A stretch of DNA of 64,000 bases from Streptomyces sp. SAJ15 (GCF_007595705.1 NZ_NISY01000004.1:1-64000); one strand, 5' to 3'; positions 31,937 through 41,611 are shown, counted from the stretch's first letter. Numbers and translations: made by a program. The notes: generated by a model from the letters alone, not told the origin.

Positions 31937-34900
31937 GTGTCAGGCACAGGACAGGGCTGGGTGCGACGGCTGACCCGGTACTGCTGGCGGTACCGGCGCA
32001 ATGTGCTGCTGTCTCTCGGCGCCTCGCTCGCCGGGATGGCCGTGCTGGCCCTCGTGCCGCTCATCCCGCGACTGATCATCGACGATGTCGTCGTCAGTCA
32101 GGAGCGCTCGCTGGGCCCCTGGGCCGCGCTGCTGATCGTGGCCGCGGTCGTCGTCTACGCCCTGACCTATCTGCGGCGCTACTACGGCGGGCGACTCGCC
32201 CTCGACGTCCAGCACGACCTGCGCACCGAGATGTTCGAGGCGATCACCCGGCTGGACGGCAGGCGGCAGGACGAGCTGTCCACCGGCCAGGTCGTCGGCC
32301 GCGGCACCAGCGACCTCCAGCTCATCCAGGGCCTGCTCTTCATGGTGCCGATGATGATCGGCAACGTGCTGCTGTTCGTCATCTCGCTGGTCGTGATGGC
32401 GATCCTCTCGCCGCTGCTCACCGTCGTGGTGCTCGCCGTGGCCCCGGCCCTGTGGATCATCGCCGCGCGCAGCCGCACCCGACTCTTCCCCGCCACCTGG
32501 TACGCGCAGAGCCAGGCCGGCGCGGTCGCGGGCGTCGTCGACGGCGCCGTCACCGGCGTGCGCGTCGTCAAGGGCTTCGGACAGGAGCACCAGGAGACCG
32601 GCAAGCTGCGCGAGGCCGGCCGCCGGCTGTTCGCCGCGCGGCTGCGCACCGTGCGGCTCAACGCCCGCTACACGCCCGCGCTCCAGGCCGTGCCCGCGCT
32701 GGGTCAGGTCGCCATGCTGGCGGTCGGCGGCTGGATGGCCACCCGCGGCCAGGTCACCCTCGGCACCTTCGTCGCCTTCTCGACCTACCTCGCGCAGCTC
32801 GTCGGCCCGGTGCGGATGCTCACCATGATGCTGACCATGGGCCAGCAGGCCCGGGCCGGCGTCGAGCGCGTCTTCGAGCTCATCGAGACCGAGCCGGCCA
32901 TCGAAGAGCGGCCCGACGCCCGGGAGCTGCCGGCCGACGCCCCCGCCACCGTCGAGTTCGACCACGTCACCTTCGGCTACGCCGGCGCCCGGCGCCCGGT
33001 GCTCGACGACGTCTCGCTGCGCATCGAACCGGGCGAGGTGCTGGCCGTCGTCGGCGCCTCCGGAAGCGGCAAGTCGACGCTCTCGATGCTGCTGCCGCGC
33101 TTCTACGACGTCTCCAGCGGGGCCGTGCGGATCGGCGGTCAGGACGTGCGCGACCTGACGTACGCCTCGCTCCGCGGCGCCATCGGGCTCGTCCCCGAAA
33201 GCAGCTTCCTGTTCTCCGACACCGTGCGGGCGAACCTCGCGTACGGCGCCCCGGACGCCACCGACGAGCAGATCCGGGCCGCCGCGCGGGCGGCGCAGGC
33301 CGACGCCTTCATCAGCGAGCTGCCCGACGGCTACGACACGGAGGTGGGCGAGCAGGGCCTCACCCTCTCCGGTGGCCAGCGGCAGCGCGTCGCCCTGGCC
33401 CGCGCGATCCTCACCGACCCCCGGCTGCTCGTCCTGGACGACGCGACCTCGGCGGTGGACGCGCGCGTGGAGCACGAGATCCACGAGGCGCTGCGCGGGG
33501 TGATGGCCGGCCGCACCACGCTGCTCATCGCGCACCGCCTCTCCACCCTCGCCCTCGCCGACCGCGTCGCCGTCCTCGACGCCGGCCGCGTGGTCGACGT
33601 GGGCACCCACGACGAGCTGCGCGAGCGGTGCGAGCTCTACCGCCGGCTGCTGACCGACCCCGACGAGCTCAGCGGGATCGAACGGGACCCGGCAGGCGCG
33701 GCGCCCGCGGCCGTCGGACGCGACGCCTCCGTGAGCGCCGCGCTGGAGGACGGCTCGGCAGGCGAGCCGGACGGTTCCACGCCGGACGGTTCCACGCCGG
33801 ACGGAGCCGCGGGCGGCTCAGACGGTGAGGCGGCCGGCGCGGGGCTCGCCGAGCCGGAGATACAGGGCGTGGACCTGGGGCTGGGCCGGGACACGGGCCG
33901 GGACCCCGGGCACCGGCTGGACCGGAGCCCCGCGTCCGCGCGGCGCCCGGCGACGAACGGCGCGTCGGGCCAGGATCTCTACCGGGCGCTGGACCGTCGG
34001 GCGCTGGACCGCGAGCTCGACCTGGACGTCGACATCGAGGTCGAGGCGGAGATCGACAGCGAGCCGGTCAACGCCCGGCGCCGGGTCGTGGACGGGGTGA
34101 CGCCCGAACTCTGGAAGCGCCGGCAGGACGGCGCGGACGGCGCGGACACCGCGTCGGCCGGCACGGCCGGAGCCGCCGGCCCCTCCGCCGCGGCCACCGG
34201 CCAGCCCGGCGCCATGGCCGGCGCGCTCGCCGGGGCGCCCGCGACGCCCGAGCTGCTCGCCAAGGTCGCGGCGCTGCCGCCGGCCACCGACACCCCCGAC
34301 ATCGACGAGGACCGGGCCGAGCGCCCGGAGGACTCCTACGGGCTGCGGCGGCTGCTGCGCGGCTTCGGGCTGCCGCTCGGCCTCGCCCTGGCCCTGGTCG
34401 CCGTGGACGCGTTGGCCGGTCTGCTGTTGCCCGTGCTGATCCGGCAGGGCATCGACGAGGGTGTGCAGCGTGCGGCCCTGGGCGCCGTGTGGGTGGCGTC
34501 CGGGCTCGCCCTGCTGGTGGTGCTCGGGCAGTGGGCCGCGCAGATCGGGGAGACCCGACTGACAGGGCGGACCGGCGAGCGGGTGCTCTACTCCCTGCGC
34601 GTCAAGATCTTCGCCCAGCTCCAGCGGCTGGGCCTGGACTACTACGAGCGCGAGCTGACCGGCAAGGTCATGACCCGCATGACCACCGACGTCGACGCGC
34701 TCTCGACCTTCCTCCAGACCGGCCTGGTCACCGCCGTCGTCAGCCTGCTGAGCTTCTTCGGTATCCTGGTCGCGCTGCTCGTCATCGACGTCCAGCTGGC
34801 GATGGTGGTCTTCGCGACGCTGCCCCCGCTGGTCATCGGCACCGTCTTCTTCCGGCGGCAGAGCGTCAAGGCGTACGAGCTGGCGCGCGAGCGCATCAGC

Positions 34901-36214
34901 GGCGTCAACGCCGACCTCCAGGAGAGCGTCGCCGGGCTGCGGATCGTGCAGGCGTTCCGCCGCGAGGACAGCGGACGGCGGCGGTTCGCCGAGCGCAGCG
35001 ACGACTACCGCCGGGCCCGGGTGCACGGCCAGTGGCTGATCTCGATCTACTTCCCCTTCGTCCAACTGCTGTCCTCCGTCGCCGCCGCGCTGGTGCTGAT
35101 CGTCGGCGCCGGGCGGGTCGGCGACGGGACGCTCACCGCCGGCGCCCTGGTCGCGTACCTGCTCTACATCGACCTGTTCTTCGCCCCGGTGCAGCAGCTC
35201 TCCCAGGTCTTCGACGGCTACCAGCAGGCCACCGTGTCGCTGCGCCGCATCCAGGAGCTGCTGCGCGAGCCGACCACCACCCCGGTCGCCGAGCGGCCGC
35301 GCGATGTGCGCTCGCTGCGCGGCGAGATCACCTTCGAGGACGTGCACTTCCACTACGGCGCGGCCGTGGAGGCCGCCACGGCCGCGGAGCGCGGCCGGGC
35401 GGCCTCGGAGCGCGACGCGGCAGCGGACGCCCGTACGGTCGCGGACGCCGGGGGCGGGGCCGGCGCCCGCGCCGACGATGCGGCGCTCACCGGCATCGAC
35501 CTGCACATACCCGCCGGGCAGACCGTCGCCTTCGTCGGCCAGACCGGCGCCGGCAAGTCCACCCTCGTCAAGCTGGTCGCCCGGTTCTACGACCCCACCT
35601 CCGGGAGCGTCCGGGTGGACGGCGCGGACCTGCGCGAGCTCGACCTGACCCGCTACCGGCACCGGCTCGGCGTGGTCCCGCAGGAGTCCTACCTCTTCGC
35701 CGGGACCGTGCGCGACGCCATCGCCTACGGTCGCCCCGACGCCACCGACGCCGAGGTCGAGGCCGCCGCGCGGGCGGTGGGAGCGCACGCCATGGTCGCC
35801 TCCCTGGAGGGCGGCTACCTCCACGAGGTCACCGAGCGCGGGCGCAACCTCTCCGCGGGCCAGCGGCAGTTGATCGCCCTGGCCCGTGCCGAGCTGGTCG
35901 ACCCGGACGTGCTGCTGCTCGACGAGGCGACGGCGGCCCTGGACCTGGCGACCGAGGCGTTGGTCAACCAGGCCACCGACCGGCTCGCGGGCAAGCGCAC
36001 CACGCTCGTGGTCGCCCATCGGCTCACCACGGCGGCCCGCGCCGACCGGGTGGTGGTGCTGCACCAGGGGCGGGTCGCCGAGGACGGCACCCACGACGAG
36101 CTGCTGGCGCGCGGCGGACGCTATGCCGAGCTGTGGCGCACCTTCACGGGTGAGGCCGGGCCGACGGCGGCCGACGTCGACGAGGGCACGGCGACGCCTA
36201 CGCTGGCGCGTTGA
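31937..36214 (+). CDS. Fused two-half ABC exporter (TMD-NBD-TMD-NBD)
   Basis: A 1,425-aa multidrug/lipid-type exporter in which both half-transporters are one chain. First membrane domain about 10-310, first ATPase about 340-590 with Walker A GASGSGKST (about 371), signature LSGGQ (477) and Walker B LLVLDDATS (496). An acidic/Ala-rich linker (about 590-800) holds a short tandem repeat (DGSTP twice). Second membrane domain about 808-1110, second ATPase 1120-1400 with Walker A GQTGAGKST (1200), signature LSAGQ (1304) and Walker B VLLLDEATA (1325). In the first Walker B the catalytic Glu is Asp, and the second signature has Ala for Gly; together these form one degenerate and one active site, as in heterodimeric exporters. 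About 45 extra residues sit before Walker A of the second ATPase. GTG 31937 follows GGGAGG at 6 bases. Substrate unknown. Confidence 0.93.
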   Translation: MSGTGQGWVRRLTRYCWRYRRNVLLSLGASLAGMAVLALVPLIPRLIIDDVVVSQERSLGPWAALLIVAAVVVYALTYLRRYYGGRLALDVQHDLRTEMFEAITRLDGRRQDELSTGQVVGRGTSDLQLIQGLLFMVPMMIGNVLLFVISLVVMAILSPLLTVVVLAVAPALWIIAARSRTRLFPATWYAQSQAGAVAGVVDGAVTGVRVVKGFGQEHQETGKLREAGRRLFAARLRTVRLNARYTPALQAVPALGQVAMLAVGGWMATRGQVTLGTFVAFSTYLAQLVGPVRMLTMMLTMGQQARAGVERVFELIETEPAIEERPDARELPADAPATVEFDHVTFGYAGARRPVLDDVSLRIEPGEVLAVVGASGSGKSTLSMLLPRFYDVSSGAVRIGGQDVRDLTYASLRGAIGLVPESSFLFSDTVRANLAYGAPDATDEQIRAAARAAQADAFISELPDGYDTEVGEQGLTLSGGQRQRVALARAILTDPRLLVLDDATSAVDARVEHEIHEALRGVMAGRTTLLIAHRLSTLALADRVAVLDAGRVVDVGTHDELRERCELYRRLLTDPDELSGIERDPAGAAPAAVGRDASVSAALEDGSAGEPDGSTPDGSTPDGAAGGSDGEAAGAGLAEPEIQGVDLGLGRDTGRDPGHRLDRSPASARRPATNGASGQDLYRALDRRALDRELDLDVDIEVEAEIDSEPVNARRRVVDGVTPELWKRRQDGADGADTASAGTAGAAGPSAAATGQPGAMAGALAGAPATPELLAKVAALPPATDTPDIDEDRAERPEDSYGLRRLLRGFGLPLGLALALVAVDALAGLLLPVLIRQGIDEGVQRAALGAVWVASGLALLVVLGQWAAQIGETRLTGRTGERVLYSLRVKIFAQLQRLGLDYYERELTGKVMTRMTTDVDALSTFLQTGLVTAVVSLLSFFGILVALLVIDVQLAMVVFATLPPLVIGTVFFRRQSVKAYELARERISGVNADLQESVAGLRIVQAFRREDSGRRRFAERSDDYRRARVHGQWLISIYFPFVQLLSSVAAALVLIVGAGRVGDGTLTAGALVAYLLYIDLFFAPVQQLSQVFDGYQQATVSLRRIQELLREPTTTPVAERPRDVRSLRGEITFEDVHFHYGAAVEAATAAERGRAASERDAAADARTVADAGGGAGARADDAALTGIDLHIPAGQTVAFVGQTGAGKSTLVKLVARFYDPTSGSVRVDGADLRELDLTRYRHRLGVVPQESYLFAGTVRDAIAYGRPDATDAEVEAAARAVGAHAMVASLEGGYLHEVTERGRNLSAGQRQLIALARAELVDPDVLLLDEATAALDLATEALVNQATDRLAGKRTTLVVAHRLTTAARADRVVVLHQGRVAEDGTHDELLARGGRYAELWRTFTGEAGPTAADVDEGTATPTLAR

Positions 36215-36360
36215 CCCCGGCGCGTTGACCCCGGCGGGTGCGTGGTCGGCGGTCGTCCGCCGTTCTCGGTGCTCGTCGTGGGCTCGGGGTCCGTTCGGCA
36301 CCGCCGGTCTCCGCCGTCGGTCTCCGCCGTCGGGCTGCTCGCCGTCGAGCGGGATGGTTT

Positions 36361-36400
36361 CGCTACGCGCCGTAGTCACCTTCGGCTACGGCGCGTAGCG
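36361..36400. terminator. Bidirectional hairpin terminator
   Basis: Perfect 15-bp inverted repeat (CGCTACGCGCCGTAG at 36361-36375, complement at 36386-36400) with a 10-base loop, placed between the ends of the convergent ABC exporter gene and the next minus-strand gene. Confidence 0.85.
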
Positions 36401-36420
36401 ATCACCGAGTCCCGCGGCCG

Positions 36421-36882
36421 CTAGGGCTCCATGCCGCTCACCCGGGCTATCGCCTCCACCTCCCGGCGGTCCCGCTCCCGCTGCTCCGCCTCGGCCGCCA
36501 CCCGCTGCTTGTGCCGCTGAAGGAAGTCGGGGTCGTCCGCGCGGTCCTGGGGCACCAGGACCTTCATGCCCTTGGCGTGCGGGCTGTCCCCCAGGTCCAC
36601 CACGACCCGCTCGTCCTGCGAGGTCAACAGGCCGAAGAGCACCAGCAGTTCCGCCTGGAGTGCCGGCGTGAACAGCTCCTTCTCCTCCGGGCCCATGCCG
36701 AGCTCGTACGTCCCTCCCCGTACGGCGGGTGAGGTGCTCAGCTCCCGCAGCAGACGCATGAGCAGCTCCAACGCCCGTGGCTCCACCCGCTCCTGCAGTT
36801 CCGTCAGGTACTGCCTCAGCCGCTCGGCCCGTTCGCTCCGCTCGTGCCGTTCGTCTCGGTCCATGTAGGCAGCATGCGCCAT
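36421..36882 (-). CDS. Conserved hypothetical protein
   Basis: A 153-aa charged, soluble protein; I do not recognise the family. The first third is helical and rich in Arg/Glu (RDERHERSERAERLRQYL), the middle has LELLMRLLRELS and a GGTYELGMGPEEKELF segment, and the C-terminal third is again a charged helix (RHKQRVAAEAEQRERDRREVE). It may form coiled coils. ATG 36882 is preceded six bases upstream by TAGCGG and no ribosome site, so a leaderless start is possible; ATG 36864 and GTG 36885 are alternatives. Divergent from the peptidase gene. Confidence 0.7.
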   Translation of the reverse strand: MAHAAYMDRDERHERSERAERLRQYLTELQERVEPRALELLMRLLRELSTSPAVRGGTYELGMGPEEKELFTPALQAELLVLFGLLTSQDERVVVDLGDSPHAKGMKVLVPQDRADDPDFLQRHKQRVAAEAEQRERDRREVEAIARVSGMEP

Positions 36883-37010
36883 CACGCGCCGCTACGAAAG
36901 AGGGCGGGCGACAACTCTCCGTATTCACAAGCGGGATGGACGGGGCTAGCGGGTCGGGCAGCGCCCCCGATAGGTTTCCCGGCGACCTCTGAGGAGAAAG
37001 GGGAGCGCGC

Positions 37011-38435
37011 ATGCGCAAGGCGCTCAGATGGCTGCTGTCGCTCGTGGTGCTGATAGGCACCGCGGTCGTCGGCAGCGCGTCGTCCGTGACGGCGGCCCAC
37101 GCCGCCGAGCCGGACATCAAGGAACGCATCCTCGCGATACCGGGGATGAGTCTCATCGAGGAGAAGCCCTACGAGGGCTACCGCTTCTTCGTGCTCAACT
37201 ACACGCAGCCGATCGACCACCGGCACCCGTCCAAGGGCACCTTCCAGCAGCGGCTGACCCTGCTGCACAAGGCCACGGACCGGCCGACGGTGTTCTTCAC
37301 CTCCGGCTACAACGTCAACACCAACCCGCGCCGCAGCGAGCCCACGCAGATCGTCGACGGCAACCAGGTGTCGATGGAGTACCGCTTCTTCACTCCGTCC
37401 CGACCCCAGCCGGCCGACTGGTCCAAGCTCGACATCTGGCAGGCCGCCAAGGACCAGCACCGCATCTTCAAGGCGCTGAAGCCGATCTACGGCAAGAACT
37501 GGCTGGCCACCGGCGGCAGCAAGGGCGGCATGACGGCCACCTACTACCGCCGCTTCTTCCCGAACGACATGGACGGCACCGTCGCCTACGTCGCCCCCAA
37601 CGACGTGCGCAACAAGGAGGACTCGGCCTACGACCGCTTCTTCCGCACCGTCGGCACCGCCGAGTGCCGCGCCAAGCTCAACGCGGTGCAGCGCGAGGCC
37701 CTGGTGCGGCGCGACGAGATCGTCGACCGCTACCAGAAGTGGGCGGCCGAGGAGAAGCAGACCTTCACCGTCGTGGGCAGCGCCGACAAGGCGTACGAGA
37801 ACGTGGTGCTCGACCTGGTGTGGGCCTTCTGGCAGTACCACCTGCTGAAGGACTGCGACACGGTGCCGGCGGCGACCGCCTCCACCGATGATCTGTACAC
37901 CTTCATCGATGACATCTCCGGCTTCTCCGCCTACACCGACCAGGGCCTGGCGAACTACACCCCGTACTACTACCAGGCGGGCACCGAGCTGGGCGCGCCC
38001 TCCTTCAAGACCCCGCACCTGAAGGGCCTGCTGCGCTACCCGGGCATCTACGACCCGCGCAACTACGTGCCCCGCGACATCCCGATGACCTTCAAGCCGT
38101 GGGTCATGCGGGACGTCGACCGCTGGGTGCGGCACCACAGTGAGCGGATGCTCTTCGTCAACGGCGCCAACGACCCGTGGGCGGCGGAGCCGTTCCGCGT
38201 GGGTCGCGGGTCCGACGACAGCTACGTCTTCACCGTCCCCGGCGGCAACCACGGCTCCAACGTGGCCGGGCTGCCCGCCGCGCAGAAGGAGAAGGCCACC
38301 CAGGAGATCCTGGAGTGGGCGGGGGTCGCCCCGGCCGCCGTCCGTGAGGGCGACAAGCCGGCCAAGCGGCTGACCTCCTACGACCCGAAGCTCGACAAGC
38401 AGCTCGTCGAGCGCGAGCCGCTGCTGCGGCCGTAA
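37011..38435 (+). CDS. Secreted serine peptidase, family S37 (PS-10 / tripeptidyl aminopeptidase type)
   Basis: An exported aminopeptidase of 474 aa. A Sec signal peptide (basic MRKALRW, hydrophobic LLSLVVLIGTAVVG, cleavage after VTAAHA near residue 31) precedes an alpha/beta-hydrolase domain of the S37 type. The nucleophile is Ser near 170 in GGSKGGM; His is in VPGGNHGSN near the C-terminus and an Asp in NGANDPW lies at the usual acid position. S37 enzymes are essentially a streptomycete family that release short or proline-containing peptides from protein N-termini. GAGGAGAAAGGGGAG precedes ATG 37011, a strong ribosome site. The gene ends 7 bp from a convergent lipoprotein gene. Confidence 0.92.
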   Translation: MRKALRWLLSLVVLIGTAVVGSASSVTAAHAAEPDIKERILAIPGMSLIEEKPYEGYRFFVLNYTQPIDHRHPSKGTFQQRLTLLHKATDRPTVFFTSGYNVNTNPRRSEPTQIVDGNQVSMEYRFFTPSRPQPADWSKLDIWQAAKDQHRIFKALKPIYGKNWLATGGSKGGMTATYYRRFFPNDMDGTVAYVAPNDVRNKEDSAYDRFFRTVGTAECRAKLNAVQREALVRRDEIVDRYQKWAAEEKQTFTVVGSADKAYENVVLDLVWAFWQYHLLKDCDTVPAATASTDDLYTFIDDISGFSAYTDQGLANYTPYYYQAGTELGAPSFKTPHLKGLLRYPGIYDPRNYVPRDIPMTFKPWVMRDVDRWVRHHSERMLFVNGANDPWAAEPFRVGRGSDDSYVFTVPGGNHGSNVAGLPAAQKEKATQEILEWAGVAPAAVREGDKPAKRLTSYDPKLDKQLVEREPLLRP

Positions 38436-38442
38436 CGGTCGT

Positions 38443-39123
38443 TCAGCCCTCGGGGCCGTCCGAACCGCTCAGGGGACGGGATCGGACGGCGCACCCCACC
38501 GGCGGTCCGCCGTCCAGGTGCACATAGAGGGCGGTGCCCGGCGGGCAGTCAGCCCGCCGGGCCACCGCCGCCACCAGCCGGAACTCCGGTGGCCGGGCCC
38601 CCGAGCCGTCACAGGCCGTCTCCCGCACCTGGCCGCGCCGGGCGCTGTAGACGCAGTCGCCGACCAGCGTGCGCGGCCCGCCGCCGGCGCCCGGGTCGCC
38701 CGGATGCGGCGGCTCCAACGCCCGCATGCAGGCGTAGCCCTCCGGCGCCGTGCCGTCGCCGTCCTCGTCCGCGTCCGGACGGACGCCGGAGATGTGCAGC
38801 ACGAAGTCGGTGCGCTCCGGACAGTGGGTTCCGGAGTCCGGCGTCCCCTCGTAGCGGGCGAGCACCCGCGCGGTCGCCCGTTCACTGGTGCACGGCACCT
38901 CGGTGAAGGCCGTCCGCCGCTGAGCGCCGCACTCGCCCCGGGCCAGGAAGGTCGCGCCGTAGTCGGCGCTCCCCGTGGCCGCCGCCGGCGTCGTCCCACC
39001 GGCCCGCTCGTCCCCGTGGCAGCCCGTCAGCCCCATCGCCGTCCCGGCCAGCGCGAGCGCCAGCACGGCCGCGCGAGACCCGGCGACGTGCCGCGGCGAG
39101 CGTTCGCGTGTCCCGCCCTCCAT
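38443..39123 (-). CDS. Putative lipoprotein
   Basis: A 226-aa exported protein of unknown function. The signal peptide ends in a good lipobox (LTGC, near residue 33), so it should be lipid-anchored. The mature part has an even number of scattered cysteines (in GECGAQ, EVPCTSE, GTHCPE, YACMR, GDCVYS, TACDG, ADCPPG and VGCAVR), suggesting several disulphides, and resembles actinobacterial septum-formation-type or DUF-like surface proteins without a clear match. ATG 39123 follows GGGGGTGG; GTG 39129 is an alternative. Convergent with the S37 gene. Confidence 0.8.
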   Translation of the reverse strand: MEGGTRERSPRHVAGSRAAVLALALAGTAMGLTGCHGDERAGGTTPAAATGSADYGATFLARGECGAQRRTAFTEVPCTSERATARVLARYEGTPDSGTHCPERTDFVLHISGVRPDADEDGDGTAPEGYACMRALEPPHPGDPGAGGGPRTLVGDCVYSARRGQVRETACDGSGARPPEFRLVAAVARRADCPPGTALYVHLDGGPPVGCAVRSRPLSGSDGPEG

Positions 39124-39260
39124 TCCCACCCCCGGCTGCCAGCCTGGTCCGCGCGGGCGGGCGCACGCCAGGCGTACGGCGCGGAATCCGTCGGCGGTGG
39201 GGGGACGCGCGGGAGCGCGCCGTACTCGCCGTACGCCGGGCGCGGGGCCGCCGCGCCGCG

Positions 39261-39325
39261 CCCGTACGACGGCCCCGTACGACGGCGCCGTACGACGGCC
39301 CTGTACGCCGCCTCGGTACGCCGTA
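39261..39325. repeat. 13-bp tandem repeat array
   Basis: About five head-to-tail units of cccgtacgacggc; the first three differ by one base at most and the last two are degenerate. It fills the space between the GH3 gene end and the lipoprotein gene. Confidence 0.85.
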
Positions 39326-39333
39326 CCGGCTCC

Positions 39334-41169
39334 TCAGTACGACAGCCCGTGGCCGATCGGGTAGAGCAGCCGGGACGGGTCGTCCGCGCGGGGCACCGCG
39401 ACCGGCAGCCGGCCGTGCGGCCGGACACGCCCGGCCAGCACCCGTGCGGCCGCCCGTAGTTCCACATCGGTCCAGGAGTAGGTGGCGAGCGAGGCCGCCA
39501 GACCGTAGCCGGTCAGCTGGGCGATGTCGTACGGGTTGCGCAGCGCGAGATGGACGACGGGGACGCCGGTGGCGGTGAGCTCCGCCACCAGGGTGCGTTG
39601 GCCGGAGCTCGGGCCCACGTTGTACGTCGCCACGAGCACCGCGTCCCGGCCGCGCGCCCGCGCCACCGCCGCCGCGATCCGCTCCGGTGTCGGGTCGGGC
39701 CGGGAGCCGGTCCCGGTGGACAACGCCTCGGCGGCGAAGCCCAGCTCGGTCAGGGCCCGGGCGAGCACGGCGGTGGGCGGGCCGCCGGTGCCCGAGGGGG
39801 CGGCCGGGTCGACGCCGACGACCAGCAGCGAGCGCTGCCGGCGGGGCGAGAGCGGCAGCAGCCCGGCGTCGTCGGCGACCAGCGTCGTGGTCCGCCCGGC
39901 GATCCGGTCGGCGGCCCGGAGATGGGCCGGCACGCCCACCGTGCGGTCCACCGCGCGGTCGCTGGTGTACGGGTCGGCGAACAGTCCGCGGCGCGCCTTC
40001 AGCTCCAGGATCCGCAGGATCGAGGCGTCCAGCCGCGCCTCGCTCAGCTCCCCGTCCCGCACCGCCTGGTGCACCCCGCGCCAGGCCGTGGGCAGGTCGG
40101 GCGGGTTCAGCAGCTGGTCGGCGCCGGCCTTCAGGGCGAGCACCGGCACCCTGGCGTCGCCGTACTTCTCGCGCACCCCCGCCATGCCGAGCGAGTCGGT
40201 CACCACCACGCCGTCGAAGCCGAGTTCGCCGCGGAGCACCCCGGTGAGGATCCGCCGGGAGAGCGTCGCCGGGTCGTCCACCGGGTCCAGCGCGGGGAAC
40301 AGCAGATGCGCCGTCATGATCGCGTCGATGCCGGCCGCGATCGCCGCGCGGAATGGCGGGGCGTCCAGCCGCTCCCACTCCGCCCGCGAGTGGGTGATCA
40401 GCGGCAGCCCGACATGGCTGTCCACGGTGGTGTCGCCGTGGCCGGGGAAGTGCTTGGCGGTGGCCGCGACCCCGCCCCGCTGGTACCCCCTGACCTGCGC
40501 GGCGACCAGGCGGGCCACGGCCTGTGGGTCGGCGCCGAAGGAGCGCACGCCGATGACCGGGTTGGCCGGGTTGACGTTGACGTCCGCGACCGGGGCGTAG
40601 TCCTGTCGGATACCCATGGCGGCCAGCTCGGCACCGGCGACGCGGGCGGCGGTGCGCACGTCCTCCGTGCTCCCGCCCGCGCCCAGCGCCATGGCGCCGG
40701 GGAAGAGGGTGGCCGGCGCGCCGACGCGGGCCACGATGCCGTGCTCCTGGTCGGTGGAGATCAGCAACGGCAGCGGGGTGGGCTGGGCCAGCCCGGCGCG
40801 CTGGATGCCGTTGGACAGGTCGGCGATCTGGTGCGGTTCACGGGTGTTGTGCGCCCAGGCGAAGTAGATGATCCCGCCGACGTGGTACGCCTCGACCAGC
40901 TCGGCGGCGTTGGCGACGCCCGTCTCCTTGCGGTTCGCCTCGGCGTCGACGGGGTCCGGCGCGGTCGCCGAGTGCCCGTACACCCGCATCACGAAGAGCT
41001 GGCCGACCTTCTCCTCCAGCGTCATCCGGGAGATCAGGGCCCGCAGTCGGGCCCGATCGGGTCTGCGGGCCCCGACGGCGGCGCCCGCCCGTTCGGCGGC
41101 CCCGGCGGCTCCGGTGGCACAGGCGGCGGCCGTGGCGGCCGTGGCGGTGAGCAGCGTACGTCGTTGCAC
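39334..41169 (-). CDS. Tat-exported beta-N-acetylglucosaminidase-like enzyme, GH3
   Basis: A 611-aa secreted glycoside hydrolase. It starts with a twin-arginine signal (MQRRTLLTATAATAAACATG). The GH3 barrel (about 45-380) has the KHFPGHG-TTVDSH motif near residue 235, which carries the His-Asp acid/base pair special to the NagZ/GlcNAcase branch, and the nucleophile Asp in VVTDSLGMAGV near 322. An alpha/beta sandwich follows (about 400-611; SLLVVGVDPAAP, RNPYDIAQLTGY). GTG 41169 was chosen over longer starts because it directly begins the Tat signal and follows GGAAGGGG. With the GH20 enzyme and glmS it points to GlcNAc turnover; S. coelicolor SCO2758, as I recall it, is a similar GH3 GlcNAcase in the same gene neighbourhood. 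Confidence 0.92.
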   Translation of the reverse strand: MQRRTLLTATAATAAACATGAAGAAERAGAAVGARRPDRARLRALISRMTLEEKVGQLFVMRVYGHSATAPDPVDAEANRKETGVANAAELVEAYHVGGIIYFAWAHNTREPHQIADLSNGIQRAGLAQPTPLPLLISTDQEHGIVARVGAPATLFPGAMALGAGGSTEDVRTAARVAGAELAAMGIRQDYAPVADVNVNPANPVIGVRSFGADPQAVARLVAAQVRGYQRGGVAATAKHFPGHGDTTVDSHVGLPLITHSRAEWERLDAPPFRAAIAAGIDAIMTAHLLFPALDPVDDPATLSRRILTGVLRGELGFDGVVVTDSLGMAGVREKYGDARVPVLALKAGADQLLNPPDLPTAWRGVHQAVRDGELSEARLDASILRILELKARRGLFADPYTSDRAVDRTVGVPAHLRAADRIAGRTTTLVADDAGLLPLSPRRQRSLLVVGVDPAAPSGTGGPPTAVLARALTELGFAAEALSTGTGSRPDPTPERIAAAVARARGRDAVLVATYNVGPSSGQRTLVAELTATGVPVVHLALRNPYDIAQLTGYGLAASLATYSWTDVELRAAARVLAGRVRPHGRLPVAVPRADDPSRLLYPIGHGLSY

Positions 41170-41611
41170 CTCGCGCCCCTTCCGTGGCAGGACATGGCGA
41201 AGAGTCGCCTCTTGGCACGGAATAGGCGCGGACGCGGGGCGGGTCAAGGGGGTGGGATGTGCCGCCGCCGGCACAGGTCCGCGAGGGGCGTGCCGGCGGC
41301 GGGTCACTGCCGGCCGCGGGCGGCGGAGAGGGAGGTCGGCGTTCGCAGCCAGCAGCGAGGCCGACACCGCACCGCGGAGGCTTTTCCGGCAGCACGGTCC
41401 TTGGACGGGGGCCCTTGCGGAGTGGTTCCGCCGGGCCGATGACCCGGCCCGGGGTCGGGGGTTTTCCCCGCCCACCCGCCCCCGCCCGTGCGGGGACCGC
41501 CGGGAACGAGATCACCTGATCGAAACCGAGCCCGCGCAACAAGGCCTGAACGGGGCAGGGCGGGCGTAGTCGTGATCCACATGAGTTGCCGAAGCTAACC
41601 GCCGCCGGAAA
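41170..41611. other. Intergenic region holding a gene relic
   Basis: No intact gene. The promoter of the GH3 gene should be at the left. A 51-bp piece (41503-41553) is related to the CYTH gene at 43.7-44.3 kb. The rest is GC-rich sequence without repeats of note. Confidence 0.6.
41503..41553 (-). pseudogene. Fragment of a second CYTH gene
   Basis: 42 of 51 bases match 43988-44038 of the intact CYTH gene without gaps. On the minus strand it still reads ALLRGLGFDQVISF, compared with ALLRGLGYVPVISF in the intact protein. Sequence on both sides is unrelated to CYTH. Confidence 0.8.

Noticed and set aside
33818..36379. Long minus-strand frame (853 aa) opposite the ABC exporter
   Set aside because: Shadow of the exporter gene, rich in Gly/Arg/His/Gln with no domain.
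39261..39325. Tandem repeats as a possible CRISPR array
   Set aside because: Units are adjacent, without spacers, and no cas genes are in the window.
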